From positions 682,001 to 746,000 of the forward strand of contig NC_009092.1 in assembly GCF_000016065.1 (NCBI RefSeq): 64,000 nucleotides of DNA. The letters run 5' to 3'. Each line of letters opens with the position of its first letter. Position 1 is the stretch's first letter. A program made the translations under genes and the position numbers. The notes under the pieces were generated by a model. It was given only the letters and a program-made list of their open reading frames with translations, had not been told where the DNA came from and searched no databases. Origin of the DNA: Shewanella loihica PV-4. GTDB lineage: Bacteria; Pseudomonadota; Gammaproteobacteria; Enterobacterales; Shewanellaceae. Shown here piece after piece: positions 25,036-33,940 of this stretch.

Positions 25036-25680
25036 TTATAGCTGTCCCGGCCAATATTGGCGAATATCGCTCAAGGGACGGTAGAGGGTGAGGCTGACAT
25101 CTGTGTCACCCCCTTCATATACCTCGACCTCGACGGCGCGGTTTTCCTCTTCATCCAGCAGCAGATAGCTCTCGAATGGCTCGCCCGAGCTCATCCCCTC
25201 GTCTTGAGGCGGACGCATGCCGCGATAATCGACGCGGTGGAAATAGCCAAACTGGGCGAAGTTTACCTGATGATAGCGCTCACCCAGCCATCCCATGAGG
25301 GCGGCAGGGGTCTCTTTGACCTCAAGCTCGGCGTGCGAGTCTTCTTCGAAGATCTCGCTGAAGGCGTCGAGATCGAACAGCTGCTCCACCTGGCTGCGGG
25401 GGATCTTGATGGAGAAGGCCAGATAGGTTTCATCGTCTTCATCCAGAGAGAGGCAGAGGCTGTCGTTGCCGTGGCCCTTGAGCACCCACTCACACTGCTG
25501 CTTGCGCTGGTATTCGTAGGTGTTGATCCCTTCGACTCTCAGCTGTTGGCCTCGCAGTTGCTCGGGCAGGGCGAAGCTGTCATCCAGGCTGATAATATCG
25601 CCTTTTTGCAAATGATTAGGATGGTTGAGTTGGCGTTTGGGCGCCTCTTTCTTACCAAACAATCCTTTTAAGAATCCCAT
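25036..25680 (-). CDS. yjfK: DUF2491 family protein, YjfK-like
   Basis: A 214-residue cytoplasmic protein that matches the size and context of E. coli YjfK (DUF2491). Its N terminus (MGFLKGLFGKKEAPKRQL) is basic and amphipathic and might touch the membrane. The rest is acidic and rich in beta structure (CEWVLKGHGNDSLCLSLDED, YRGMRPPQDEG). No catalytic motif is visible. It follows the PspA-like gene after a 207-base gap that contains a hairpin with a short T tract, so its expression may be partly separate. The function of the family is unknown; the context is envelope stress. Confidence 0.75.
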   Translation of the reverse strand: MGFLKGLFGKKEAPKRQLNHPNHLQKGDIISLDDSFALPEQLRGQQLRVEGINTYEYQRKQQCEWVLKGHGNDSLCLSLDEDDETYLAFSIKIPRSQVEQLFDLDAFSEIFEEDSHAELEVKETPAALMGWLGERYHQVNFAQFGYFHRVDYRGMRPPQDEGMSSGEPFESYLLLDEEENRAVEVEVYEGGDTDVSLTLYRPLSDIRQYWPGQL

Positions 25681-25835
25681 GAACTACCCTCGAGAAGAAT
25701 AATGGTTGATATCAATCCTAGTAAATCGCTGCTCATGCTGGCTTGTTAAAACCTTCGATAACTGCTTATCGAAAAATCCTGGCTCGTTAGCAAGCGTTTT
25801 CCTGCGCCATTGCAGAACGCTTACCGTGATTGGCA

Positions 25836-25867
25836 CAAAAGCACCTTGGGCAGAGCCGCAAGGTGCT
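25836..25867 (-). terminator. Hairpin with T tract after the PspA-like gene
   Basis: On the minus strand AGCACCTTG-loop-CAAGGTGCT is a 9-bp stem followed by TTTTG, 20 bases after the pspA-like stop. It may partly end transcription or protect the upstream message, making pspA-like RNA more abundant than downstream genes. Confidence 0.6.
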
Positions 25868-25887
25868 ATAGCTTGATTTAGCCTGTG

Positions 25888-26574
25888 TTATTTACGGGCT
25901 TTGAGGCGATCCAGTACCGCGTTGGCATTGGACTTCTGCTCGCCGATACCCGCCTCGGCAAGCTTGGCCTGTAGCGACTTGTCGCTGTTCTCGTCGGCCA
26001 GGGTTTCGGCGGCCTTGAGACGGTCGTCAAACTGCTGCTGACGTGCCTTGATGCGTTCCAACGAATCCTTGGCGTTCAACAGTTTAGAGTTGCTGCTGGC
26101 GAAGGAATCGGTAATGGTCGCCGTGGCTTTCTGCACGCTTTCCGTGGTCTTGACCATGCTGAGCTGACGTTGGTAGTCGGCCAGCTGGCGCTCTGTCTTG
26201 CGCACCAGGTCTTTTAGACGGGCGGCGTGGGCGCTAAAGCTGTCGTTGGCGCTCTGGTGTTCAGAAAGCTCTTGCTCAAGCTGAGCGATCTTCTCGGCCA
26301 CTTCCAGGGCCAAGGCTTCGTTTTCCTTCTCCAGCGCCTGAGTCGCGTAGCCTTCGTGTTCGGCGATGGCGCGCTTTAGGCGATCCACTTCGCGGCTGGC
26401 TTGCATCTCTTTGGCCATGACGTCGGTCAGCTCGCGCTTGGCCTTGGTCAGGTGTTTCTCTGCGTCACGGATCTCTTGTTCGAAGATGCGTGTCGAGTTG
26501 GCGTCGACGATACTCTGGCCAACTTCGGTGGCGCCACCGCGAAATGCGGTGAGGATCTTGTTCAGTATGCCCAT
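25888..26574 (-). CDS. yjfJ: PspA/IM30 family membrane-stress protein, YjfJ-like
   Basis: A 228-residue, nearly all-helical protein of the PspA/Vipp1 (ESCRT-III-like) family. The opening MGILNKILTAFRGGATEVGQS is the usual amphipathic helix that binds membranes. A long coiled-coil hairpin follows (about 30-145) and then shorter helices to the end. PspA-type proteins polymerise on damaged inner membranes to limit proton leakage. Here the gene is second in a subgroup led by the DUF2170 gene, as in the E. coli order yjfI-yjfJ-yjfK. It has a good AGAGGAG site before the ATG. Confidence 0.9.
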   Translation of the reverse strand: MGILNKILTAFRGGATEVGQSIVDANSTRIFEQEIRDAEKHLTKAKRELTDVMAKEMQASREVDRLKRAIAEHEGYATQALEKENEALALEVAEKIAQLEQELSEHQSANDSFSAHAARLKDLVRKTERQLADYQRQLSMVKTTESVQKATATITDSFASSNSKLLNAKDSLERIKARQQQFDDRLKAAETLADENSDKSLQAKLAEAGIGEQKSNANAVLDRLKARK

Positions 26575-26644
26575 AATATGACTCCTCTTGGGGTAATGGC
26601 GTCGCCTTGTGCGTAAACCATCACATGACTAAATTGGTTAGCGG

Positions 26645-27058
26645 TTACTTTAAGAAATCGGCCAGCTCGTCGATCACTTCCAGACAGTTGTCTGACAGGA
26701 CTGACAGCTCTTGCTCTATCTCTAACATGCTCGATTGCACAGACAGGGCTCCATAGACCACATACTTGTCGTCGACCTTAGCGAAGGAGGACAGTGGCAT
26801 AGGGATGTTGAGTTCGAGCATGGTTTCAAACATCTCGCTGCGACGGTCTTGCTTAACTTCGTCTTCGCCCCACAGGTAGCTGATGCACAGGATTTGGTTG
26901 TCCGTTACCGATACAAACACAGGGATCTCTTCGCGTCCCACAACGTTGACTTGCAGTACTTCGACGTCGCCATCTATGGGATAACAGTCGAATTGAAAGC
27001 CGGTGTGGCTGTTGTCGCCAAGTGCATTGAGGTGGTTGGCAATGTTGTGAATGTTCAT
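26645..27058 (-). CDS. yjfI: DUF2170 family protein, YjfI-like
   Basis: A 137-residue cytoplasmic protein of the DUF2170 family (E. coli YjfI), function unknown. It is acidic and reminiscent of small secretion-chaperone folds (FQFDCYPIDGDVEVLQVNVV; then MFETMLELNIPMPLSSFAKVDDKYVVYGAL, quoted in part). I use ATG 27058 (MNIHNIANHLN) because AGAGGATAAAT precedes it. The frame's first ATG at 27076 lies inside a palindrome and lacks a ribosome-binding site. It is the first gene after a well-formed promoter with paired operators and leads the yjfI-yjfJ-yjfK segment. Confidence 0.82.
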   Translation of the reverse strand: MNIHNIANHLNALGDNSHTGFQFDCYPIDGDVEVLQVNVVGREEIPVFVSVTDNQILCISYLWGEDEVKQDRRSEMFETMLELNIPMPLSSFAKVDDKYVVYGALSVQSSMLEIEQELSVLSDNCLEVIDELADFLK

Positions 27059-27071
27059 ATTTATCCTCTTT

Positions 27072-27120
27072 GACATATTATGTCTGCGATTAAAGATAGC
27101 ACTGCGACATAATATGTCAA
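27072..27120 (-). promoter_or_regulatory. Promoter with two GACATAWTATGTC operators upstream of yjfI
   Basis: On the minus strand a perfect -35 TTGACA (27115-27120) is followed 16 bases later by TATCTT (27093-27098), a fair -10. A perfect 13-bp palindrome, GACATATTATGTC on this strand (27106-27118), overlaps the -35. A second one (27072-27084) falls near the expected transcription start, with centres 34 bases apart. This is the classic layout of a repressible promoter. Confidence 0.7.
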
Positions 27121-27148
27121 GCGCTATTTTTGTGTTCCATTTTTACCT

Positions 27149-28876
27149 TCAGTCGAGCGTCAGGTTTTCATCCTCTGACCAGGCGCGCTGATGGTAGCGA
27201 TACAGATGCATTGAGCCTATATCGTTGACCTTCACCTGGTCTGCATGTTCATAATAATTTTTAGGAAATTCAAAAGCCGCCCTGATAAGCCCAGGCGTGA
27301 GCCAGGGGTCATCGACCGGCAGCTCTGTCATACTCGACAGCCGCTGCTTGGCGTTTTGGCCCCTTAGGGTGCCTATGCTCCAGCCCCATTCGCCGAAACT
27401 GGGCACATTGTGGTGATACTGCTCAACTTGAAAGCTTGCGGCTTGCAGCGTCTTACCGACCGAGATGAAGGCCTTGGCGGCGTGATAGGGGGAGGTCGAC
27501 TGCACCGAGATCGCCCCGTCGCTGCTCAGCAGCTCCTTGAGCTTGCGATAGAAGAGATCCGAATAAAGCTTGTTGAGATCCGGATGGCTGGGGTCGGGTA
27601 GATCCACGATAATGGCGTCAAACTTCTCGCCGCGCCTTATTAGCTTGTCGGCGCCGTTAAAGGCATCGTCTATCAGCAGCTCGACCCGCGCATCGTTAAA
27701 GGCATCGCCATTAAGCTTTAACAGCGCGTTTGATAGTCGCGGCGGCATCTCTGGGTCGCCCTCCTTGAACAGCCTCACCAGATCCGCGTCGAGATCCATC
27801 AGGGTGACCTGCTTGGGTTGCCACTTGAGCACCTGCCTCAGTCCAAGTCCGTCGCCGCCCCCTATGATCAACACCTTATCGTGACGGGCACTGGCGGCCA
27901 GCGTCGGGTGTACCAGGAAGGCGTGATAGATATGCTCATCCTGGCTGGAGAACTGCAGGCGGCCGTTGATATACAGAGAGTAGACAGGCGCCAGGTGATT
28001 GCCCCGCAGACGCTCGGTAAAGGTGAGCTGCTGAAAACGGGTCGCCTTGGCATAGACCACCTTGTCCTTGTAGAGCAGATTGTTGAAGGCCTGATCCCAC
28101 TTGGGGCCATGAATGGCCAGTACCAGCAATATACCAGTGGCGAGCAGATGGCCTGCCAATAACAGTCGGTTAAAGCGGATCTTGGACCAGAAACGCCAGA
28201 TAAACAGGAAGCCGGCCAGCAGGTTAAAGCTGGCGGTGAGCGCCGCGGCCAGCTGGATATCCAGCGCCAGCATGAAGATCACCCAGATGGCGGCGCCGAC
28301 GCCGGCACCTATATAGTCGGCGCCATAGATGGTGCCTGCGTTATGCATTAGGTGCTCGTCACAAAGTGACTGACGTACCCGGGCGATCAGGGGGATTTCC
28401 ATGCCTATCATCAGGCCGAGCAATACGCCCCAGGCGTAGGGCAGGTATTCACTCAGCTTCTGCAGCGTGCCGATAAAGCCGCCCTGGGGCAACTGATCCG
28501 GCGGCAAGCCTATGGTGCTGGCGATGATGATGGGCAGCTGTTGGCCGAAGCCGATCACGGCGGCGGTGATCAGAATCGCCAGGGCGCCGCAGAGGGCGAC
28601 GCACAGCTCCAGCATGGCGAAGCCGGTGAAGGCGCAGCGGATCTTACGCGCGGCGAAGGCGCCGACGCCCATGGAGACTATCATCAGGCCGATCATTGTG
28701 TAGATGGCGGCTTCCAGGGCCCCCAGGATCCGCCCCGCATAGTGGGACAGCAAGTATTCGTAGATGAGGCCACAGGCGGCCAGTACCGCCATGATCCCCA
28801 GCAGCAGGAGATCGTCGAACCAGCTTAATGATTTAACGCCTGCAGGAGCAGGCGTTGTGGTGTGTGTTGATTGCAT
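27149..28876 (-). CDS. Membrane-anchored spermidine synthase-like aminopropyltransferase
   Basis: A 575-residue fusion of about eight N-terminal membrane helices (residues 20-245) to a cytoplasmic spermidine-synthase domain (about 265-550). The synthase half has the substrate strand VYAKATRFQQLTFT, LYINGRLQFSSQDEHIYH, the nucleotide loop IIGGGDGLGLR and the acidic LMDLDADL. The catalytic-loop VDLPDPSHP retains the key aspartates of VDSTDPxGP. It should transfer aminopropyl groups, perhaps to an unusual amine or membrane target, but the substrate is unknown. It is 13 bases after the DUF350 gene. Such membrane SpeE proteins recur beside DUF350 and PspA genes. Confidence 0.85.
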   Translation of the reverse strand: MQSTHTTTPAPAGVKSLSWFDDLLLLGIMAVLAACGLIYEYLLSHYAGRILGALEAAIYTMIGLMIVSMGVGAFAARKIRCAFTGFAMLELCVALCGALAILITAAVIGFGQQLPIIIASTIGLPPDQLPQGGFIGTLQKLSEYLPYAWGVLLGLMIGMEIPLIARVRQSLCDEHLMHNAGTIYGADYIGAGVGAAIWVIFMLALDIQLAAALTASFNLLAGFLFIWRFWSKIRFNRLLLAGHLLATGILLVLAIHGPKWDQAFNNLLYKDKVVYAKATRFQQLTFTERLRGNHLAPVYSLYINGRLQFSSQDEHIYHAFLVHPTLAASARHDKVLIIGGGDGLGLRQVLKWQPKQVTLMDLDADLVRLFKEGDPEMPPRLSNALLKLNGDAFNDARVELLIDDAFNGADKLIRRGEKFDAIIVDLPDPSHPDLNKLYSDLFYRKLKELLSSDGAISVQSTSPYHAAKAFISVGKTLQAASFQVEQYHHNVPSFGEWGWSIGTLRGQNAKQRLSSMTELPVDDPWLTPGLIRAAFEFPKNYYEHADQVKVNDIGSMHLYRYHQRAWSEDENLTLD

Positions 28877-28889
28877 TCAGGGTAGCGTC

Positions 28890-29789
28890 TTAGGCCATCA
28901 GGCTGGTGAGGATCAGGGCGATGGCCACGCTGATGGCCAGCTCGACGGTGGCGATACCTATGTTGTGCTGCTCTTCGACCTCTGCTTTCAGGTTGATATT
29001 GGCCAGCACCAGTTTCTTCACCAGGGCCAGTAGCAGTGAGAGGGCGAGCAGCATGATCACCGAGAAGATCAGCCAGCCGAGTATGTTGGTGACATAGGCG
29101 GTCGGCATGAAGACGATGAAGTGGCTGGCGGCGTTGAAGCTCAGTGCCATGGCGAGCATATAGCCGCTGTGACGTATCGCCACCGCGATATGCCCCTTGG
29201 CCAGCGCCTCTTGCATTGAGCTGTCGTCGTGGCGCTTGGCATAGCTACGCTCACGCAGACGGGTCAGCAGCACCAACATTAGCTGTGAGATGGCAAAGGC
29301 GCTGAAGATGGCGATAAAGGTGTCCAGGGTCAGATCTTCGGCCCAAAGCAGTACGGAACGTATGATGATGGCGGTGGCGATGGCGGCGGTGGCATCTACT
29401 ATGGCGACAGAGATATTGCCCTTTAAGATCATGGCGTTCTTATCTATCTCGTTCAGCGCCACCTTGTCATGCAGGAAGCGACCGAGTTTGATCAGAATCA
29501 GGCCGAAGATGCCGTAGGCGCTCATGCCGATGGCCTCGAAAAGGTAGGACTGGGCCGCCTCGCCGGTGATGGCGCCGGTAAGTACGATCCCCAGGCCTGC
29601 TACGGCACCAGCTGTGCTGATGCCGAAGGCGAAGTTATCCCGCTCGGACAACTCATGGGTGCTGTTGACCTTAACGGTCCAGCCCTGCAGGTAACGCATG
29701 GCCGTGAGCAAGACGATGGCGATAGTCAGATCTATGGCCAAGATGATCGCCAGTTCCTGGGTCAGACCGTAGTGTTGAAAAAATGTCAT
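28890..29789 (-). CDS. yjfL: Double-length DUF350 membrane protein, YjfL-like
   Basis: A 299-residue inner-membrane protein with about eight helices. It appears to be two DUF350 units in tandem, since E. coli YjfL is only about 132 residues. Unit one runs from DNFAFGISTAGAVAGLGIVL to ILKGNISVAIVDATAAIATA; unit two holds the related EALAKGHIAVAIRHSGYMLA. The function of DUF350 is unknown; the repeats of small residues in helices suggest tight packing or a channel-like oligomer. It sits 11 bases after the lipoprotein gene and has an AAAGGATATTAAG site. Confidence 0.85.
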   Translation of the reverse strand: MTFFQHYGLTQELAIILAIDLTIAIVLLTAMRYLQGWTVKVNSTHELSERDNFAFGISTAGAVAGLGIVLTGAITGEAAQSYLFEAIGMSAYGIFGLILIKLGRFLHDKVALNEIDKNAMILKGNISVAIVDATAAIATAIIIRSVLLWAEDLTLDTFIAIFSAFAISQLMLVLLTRLRERSYAKRHDDSSMQEALAKGHIAVAIRHSGYMLAMALSFNAASHFIVFMPTAYVTNILGWLIFSVIMLLALSLLLALVKKLVLANINLKAEVEEQHNIGIATVELAISVAIALILTSLMA

Positions 29790-29800
29790 CTTAATATCCT

Positions 29801-30757
29801 TTATTTGCCCCGACGAACACTGCGCGTCGTACGACTGCTAGAGTTTCTGAAGTTACTGTTCTTAGAGTAGTTTGAGCGGAACTTGCTGCCGCCAGTTGCC
29901 CGTCCTGTGGTGCTGGCCTTAGGCGTCGAGGCGCTTTGACGCGACAGGCTGGTGGAGCCAGAGCGAGACTTGGCGTAGGGGCTGTCGAATTGCTTACCCT
30001 GACGGTTGAACTGCTTCTTGGTGCGCTCGAAGGTTTGGTTCTGGGTGCGAGCCTGTTTGGGCGAGGTGTAGCGATAGCGGCCCACGTCGTTGTAGTAGCT
30101 GTAGTTGCGGCGGCTCGACCATCTGTCGTAGTAGATGGGGCCGCGTACCAGGTTGGAGAACATGGAATACATGCCATACCAGGCCCAGAAGGACATACCG
30201 TTACTGCCGGTCTGCCAGCTGCCGTAGGCGGGGTTGCCCACCAACTGGCTGCCTGCGCCAAAGTCTTCGCCGCCGTTGGCGAGAATATCCGCCTCACGGC
30301 TGATGGCATTTACCCTGGCGAGGGCGCCACCTGACATGTCGGCGACCACGTTCACCGGGTCAGACAGCATGTCGTTATACAGGCTGGGATCGGCCGCCTG
30401 GTAGAGGTTTTCCGCCTCGTCGAGCTGCTGGTCGAGATCGACGAAATTGCTCTCGTTGCCCAGCTCCTGTAGACGCCGCTTGAGCGAGGCATACATGGGG
30501 CCCTGGCTGCTGGCATCTTTAGACAGCTCCTGCAACAGGGGGGCGACGTCTGGCTTGGTTGATGCGAGGATATCGGCATACTGCTTGAGTAGGTTGGCGT
30601 TGCGCACCTCGCCGTTGTCCAGCATCTGGCCTAGGGTGTCGACCCTGGCCTGGGCCAGCTGTTGAAACTTGGCGATCTTCTCTGGCCTGTCGTCGCCGCA
30701 TCCCGCCAGGGCGAAGACCAGGGTCAGCGCGAGAACACGCATTAGCATCACTGCCAT
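29801..30757 (-). CDS. Unknown lipoprotein, first gene of the polyamine/PspA cluster
   Basis: A 318-residue lipoprotein. Residues 1-19 are a short signal ending in the lipobox LAGC, so Cys20 should be acylated. The next 130 residues are helical and acidic. A tyrosine/tryptophan-rich patch follows (NPAYGSWQTGSNGMSFWAWY, about 175-194; then YYDRWSSRRNYSYYNDVGRY). The last 100 residues are a disordered Ser/Arg/Lys-rich tail. I do not recognise a named family; the position matches the YjfM (DUF1190) lipoprotein slot of E. coli, but the sequence does not look the same. GGAGAAAAC precedes ATG 30757. It should sit in the envelope and be the surface sensor or anchor of the module, which is inference. 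Confidence 0.75.
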   Translation of the reverse strand: MAVMLMRVLALTLVFALAGCGDDRPEKIAKFQQLAQARVDTLGQMLDNGEVRNANLLKQYADILASTKPDVAPLLQELSKDASSQGPMYASLKRRLQELGNESNFVDLDQQLDEAENLYQAADPSLYNDMLSDPVNVVADMSGGALARVNAISREADILANGGEDFGAGSQLVGNPAYGSWQTGSNGMSFWAWYGMYSMFSNLVRGPIYYDRWSSRRNYSYYNDVGRYRYTSPKQARTQNQTFERTKKQFNRQGKQFDSPYAKSRSGSTSLSRQSASTPKASTTGRATGGSKFRSNYSKNSNFRNSSSRTTRSVRRGK

Positions 30758-30978
30758 GTTTTCTCCATAAATTTAGTTGAGATTGAGACCGATAAATGAG
30801 TGATCAGTCTGCGACTTCTTTGCATAATATAGCGATAAGCTGGGTTATAGTAACCTGTAGTGCAGGATAAAAAGCCATCTTTACTCCCCCTGATAATATG
30901 GATGAGTAATTTGGGTGACAATTTTATGCCAAGATGATTACCGCTTGGTTGCATTAACAGCTTATCTATAGCATTGAT

Positions 30979-30991
30979 GACATAATATGTC
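30979..30991. promoter_or_regulatory. Third GACATAATATGTC operator, between the cluster and glnE
   Basis: The same 13-bp palindrome as at 27072 and 27106, placed 32-44 bases before glnE and 222 bases upstream of the lipoprotein gene. A degenerate copy TGCATAATATAGC (30821-30833) overlaps a possible -10 (TATATT on the minus strand) of the lipoprotein promoter. Confidence 0.65.
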
Positions 30992-31022
30992 GACCGTTTA
31001 AGGCTGAAGGATTTTTCTGGCG

Positions 31023-33893
31023 ATGGAAAACATGAGCGAGCAAGCGTTACCCCATGAAGTCAATCAGGTTGCCGAGCAGCATTGGCAACGCCTCGCCGAG
31101 GCCTGGCCGGATATCTCCGAACAGCTCACCCCGGAGCAGACCAAAGAGCTGAAAACCATCTTCGGTCTCAGCGACTTTGTCGCCGAGCAGCTGTGTCGCC
31201 ACCCCAACTGGATAGTCTCTCTGTTCGAGGGGCAACTGAGTATGCTGGCCCGCGACAGTTTCAGTAGTGAGCTGCACTCCATTCTGGCAGGCGCCAACGA
31301 CGAGGAGCAGGTCAAGGCGATACTGCGCCGCTACCGTAACCGTCAGATGGTGCGTCTCGCCTGGCGAGATTTCTTAGGTTATGCCGAGCTGAACGACTCC
31401 CTGCTGGATCTCTCGGCCCTGGCCGAGGCACTGATCATCGCCGCCCGCGACTGGCTCTATGGCCAGATGTGCCAGCAGTATGGCACCCCTTGCGACAGCG
31501 AGGGCAATCCCCAGCCCTTGATGATCTTGGGTATGGGCAAGCTGGGTGGCCGCGAGCTCAACTTCTCTTCCGATATCGACCTTATCTTTACCTTCCCCGA
31601 ACATGGCGAGACTCAAGGCGGTCGTCGCAGTCAGGACAACCAGCAGTTCTTTATCCGCATGGGACAGCGCCTGGTTAACCTGCTCAATCAGGTGACGGTC
31701 GATGGCTTCGTCTACCGGGTCGACATGCGCCTGCGTCCCTACGGCGAGAGTGGCCCTTTGGTGGTCAGCTTTAGTGGCCTGGAAGACTATTATCAGGAGC
31801 AGGGCAGGGACTGGGAGCGCTACGCCATGGTCAAGGCTCGTGCCCTGGGCCCCTGGAGCGCCTACAGCGACGAGCTGCACGACATGCTGCGCCCCTTCGT
31901 CTATCGCCGTTATATCGATTTCTCGGCCATCGAATCCCTGCGCAAGATGAAGCAGTTGATCACCCAGGAGGTGAGACGCCGCCGCCTGACCGACAACATC
32001 AAGCTGGGAGCTGGTGGCATCCGCGAGGTCGAGTTCGTGGTGCAGAGCTTTCAGCTGATCCGTGGCGGACGTGAGCCGGCGCTGCGTCAGCAGAGCCTAT
32101 TTGGCGCCATAGACACCCTCTATAAGCTGGGGCAGTTGGAATACCTGGCGGTGGATGAGCTCAAACAGAGCTACCTCATGCTACGCCGGGTGGAAAACCT
32201 GCTGCAGGCCATAGGTGATCAGCAGACCCAGACTCTGCCGCAACACCTGCTGGACTGGCAGCGCCTCTGTTTCGCCTTGGGCATGGCCGGAGAGGCTGAG
32301 CTGCGGACCCATATCGAATCGGCGATGGCCAAGATCCATCGCTACTTCAAGGAGACGGTGGGCGGTCAGGAGAGCGACGAGGTGGCCGAGCAGTGGACCG
32401 CCCAGCTGTGGAGCCTGGTTGATGATGAAGATGCCGAGGCCCTGCTCAAGGAGCATGGCGTCGAGGAGAGCGAACTCTGGCCAGCGCTGAAGAGTTGGCG
32501 TGGCACAGTCGCTAAACGCACCATAGGCCCGCGCGGTCGAGAGACCCTCGATAAATTAATGCCCTGGCTGCTGCAGGAGTTTATTCAGCTGCCGACGCCC
32601 ACCAAGGCCTTCCTACCGGTAAGTAAGGTGCTGGATCAGATCCTCACCCGTACCACTTACCTCGAGCTGCTGTTCGAGAATCCAGGTGCCCGCCAGCAGC
32701 TGGTGAGCCTCTGCATGGCCAGTCCCTGGATCGGAGAGCAGCTGGCCAAGTTCCCTATGCTGCTGGACGAGTTGATCGATCCGGCCCAGCTTTATGACAC
32801 TACTTCGCTGGATGACTACCCCAGCGAGCTGCGCCAATACCTGCTGCGGGTGCCCGAGGAGGATATGGAGCAGCAGATGGAGGCCCTGCGTCAGTTTAAG
32901 CTGTCGCAGCAGCTGAAGATTGCCGCCGCCGACGTGACTGGCGTGCTGCCTGTGATGCAGGTGAGTGACCATTTGACCTTCCTCGCCGAGGCGATCATAG
33001 AGCAGGTGGTGCTGCAGGCCTGGCAGCAGGTGAGCAAGCGCCACGGAACGCCGTCTTATCTGGCACCTGAGGAGATGGGCTTTGCGGTGATAGGCTACGG
33101 TAAGGCGGGCGGCCTGGAGCTGGGTTATGGCTCGGATCTGGACCTGGTGTTTCTGCACAACTATACCCGCGACAAGTACCCCGATGCGCAGCAGACCAAC
33201 GGCGATCGCCCCATCGACATTGGCCACTTCTATCTCAAGCTGGCTCAGCGGATCTTGCACCTCTTCTCCACCCGCACCACCTCGGGGGAACTCTACGAGG
33301 TGGATATGCGCCTGCGCCCCTCGGGGGCTTCGGGACTCTTGGTGAGTGAGATCGAATATTTCGGTAGCTATCAACGTGAAGAAGCCTGGACCTGGGAGCA
33401 TCAGGCGCTGGTGCGGGCACGCTTCCTGTTTGGCGATAATCGCCTGGCCGCCCGTTTCAGCGAGCTGAGGGCCGACGTGCTCGCCATGGAGCGGGACAAG
33501 GCTGAGCTGGCTAAGGAGGTGCGTGAGATGCGCCAGAAGATGCGCACCCATCTACTCAAGGTCGATGAGGGCTGCTTCGATCTCAAACAGAGCCCGGGCG
33601 GGATCGCCGACATCGAATTTATTGCCCAGTATCTGGTGCTGGCCAACACCCATGACCATCCAGAGCTGGCGATCTGGTCCGATAATGTGCGCATCTTCGA
33701 GGTGCTGTCTGAGCTGGAGCTACTGCCCCACCTGAGCGCCCAACACCTGACCCAGGCCTATTGCTATCTGCGCGACGAGAGTCACCGCCTGACGCTGCAA
33801 CAGGCGCCGGGACAGCTGCCTCAGGAGAGTGTTGATCTTCATGTGCAGCGGGTGCTGGCCATCTACGAACAGGTGCTCAATAACGGCCAATAG
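31023..33893 (+). CDS. glnE: Bifunctional glutamine synthetase adenylyltransferase/deadenylylase
   Basis: A 956-residue cytoplasmic enzyme that adds and removes AMP on glutamine synthetase under PII control. The N-terminal adenylyl-removase domain carries [19 protein letters not shown] (about 175-193) with its DxD nucleotidyltransferase pair. A helical linker follows. The C-terminal adenylyltransferase domain has the matching [20 protein letters not shown] (about 695-714). The length is normal. ATG 31023 is used; an ATG three codons on is also possible, and AAGGA is 12 bases upstream of the first. It is divergent from the polyamine cluster. A 312-codon antisense frame over its 3' half is a shadow. 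Confidence 0.95.
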   Translation: MENMSEQALPHEVNQVAEQHWQRLAEAWPDISEQLTPEQTKELKTIFGLSDFVAEQLCRHPNWIVSLFEGQLSMLARDSFSSELHSILAGANDEEQVKAILRRYRNRQMVRLAWRDFLGYAELNDSLLDLSALAEALIIAARDWLYGQMCQQYGTPCDSEGNPQPLMILGMGKLGGRELNFSSDIDLIFTFPEHGETQGGRRSQDNQQFFIRMGQRLVNLLNQVTVDGFVYRVDMRLRPYGESGPLVVSFSGLEDYYQEQGRDWERYAMVKARALGPWSAYSDELHDMLRPFVYRRYIDFSAIESLRKMKQLITQEVRRRRLTDNIKLGAGGIREVEFVVQSFQLIRGGREPALRQQSLFGAIDTLYKLGQLEYLAVDELKQSYLMLRRVENLLQAIGDQQTQTLPQHLLDWQRLCFALGMAGEAELRTHIESAMAKIHRYFKETVGGQESDEVAEQWTAQLWSLVDDEDAEALLKEHGVEESELWPALKSWRGTVAKRTIGPRGRETLDKLMPWLLQEFIQLPTPTKAFLPVSKVLDQILTRTTYLELLFENPGARQQLVSLCMASPWIGEQLAKFPMLLDELIDPAQLYDTTSLDDYPSELRQYLLRVPEEDMEQQMEALRQFKLSQQLKIAAADVTGVLPVMQVSDHLTFLAEAIIEQVVLQAWQQVSKRHGTPSYLAPEEMGFAVIGYGKAGGLELGYGSDLDLVFLHNYTRDKYPDAQQTNGDRPIDIGHFYLKLAQRILHLFSTRTTSGELYEVDMRLRPSGASGLLVSEIEYFGSYQREEAWTWEHQALVRARFLFGDNRLAARFSELRADVLAMERDKAELAKEVREMRQKMRTHLLKVDEGCFDLKQSPGGIADIEFIAQYLVLANTHDHPELAIWSDNVRIFEVLSELELLPHLSAQHLTQAYCYLRDESHRLTLQQAPGQLPQESVDLHVQRVLAIYEQVLNNGQ

Positions 33894-33940
33894 CCTTTCT
33901 GCTACACTCAAATTAGGTCGGTGACTGATGGGGTGGGCAT

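Noticed and set aside
30900..31022. A separate small gene in the glnE/lipoprotein spacer
   Set aside because: Frames here have no ribosome-binding site, are short, and the region is better explained as promoters and an operator.
32613..33551. 312-codon antisense frame in glnE
   Set aside because: Overlaps the conserved adenylyltransferase domain on the other strand; composition is typical of an antisense shadow and no ribosome-binding site supports it.
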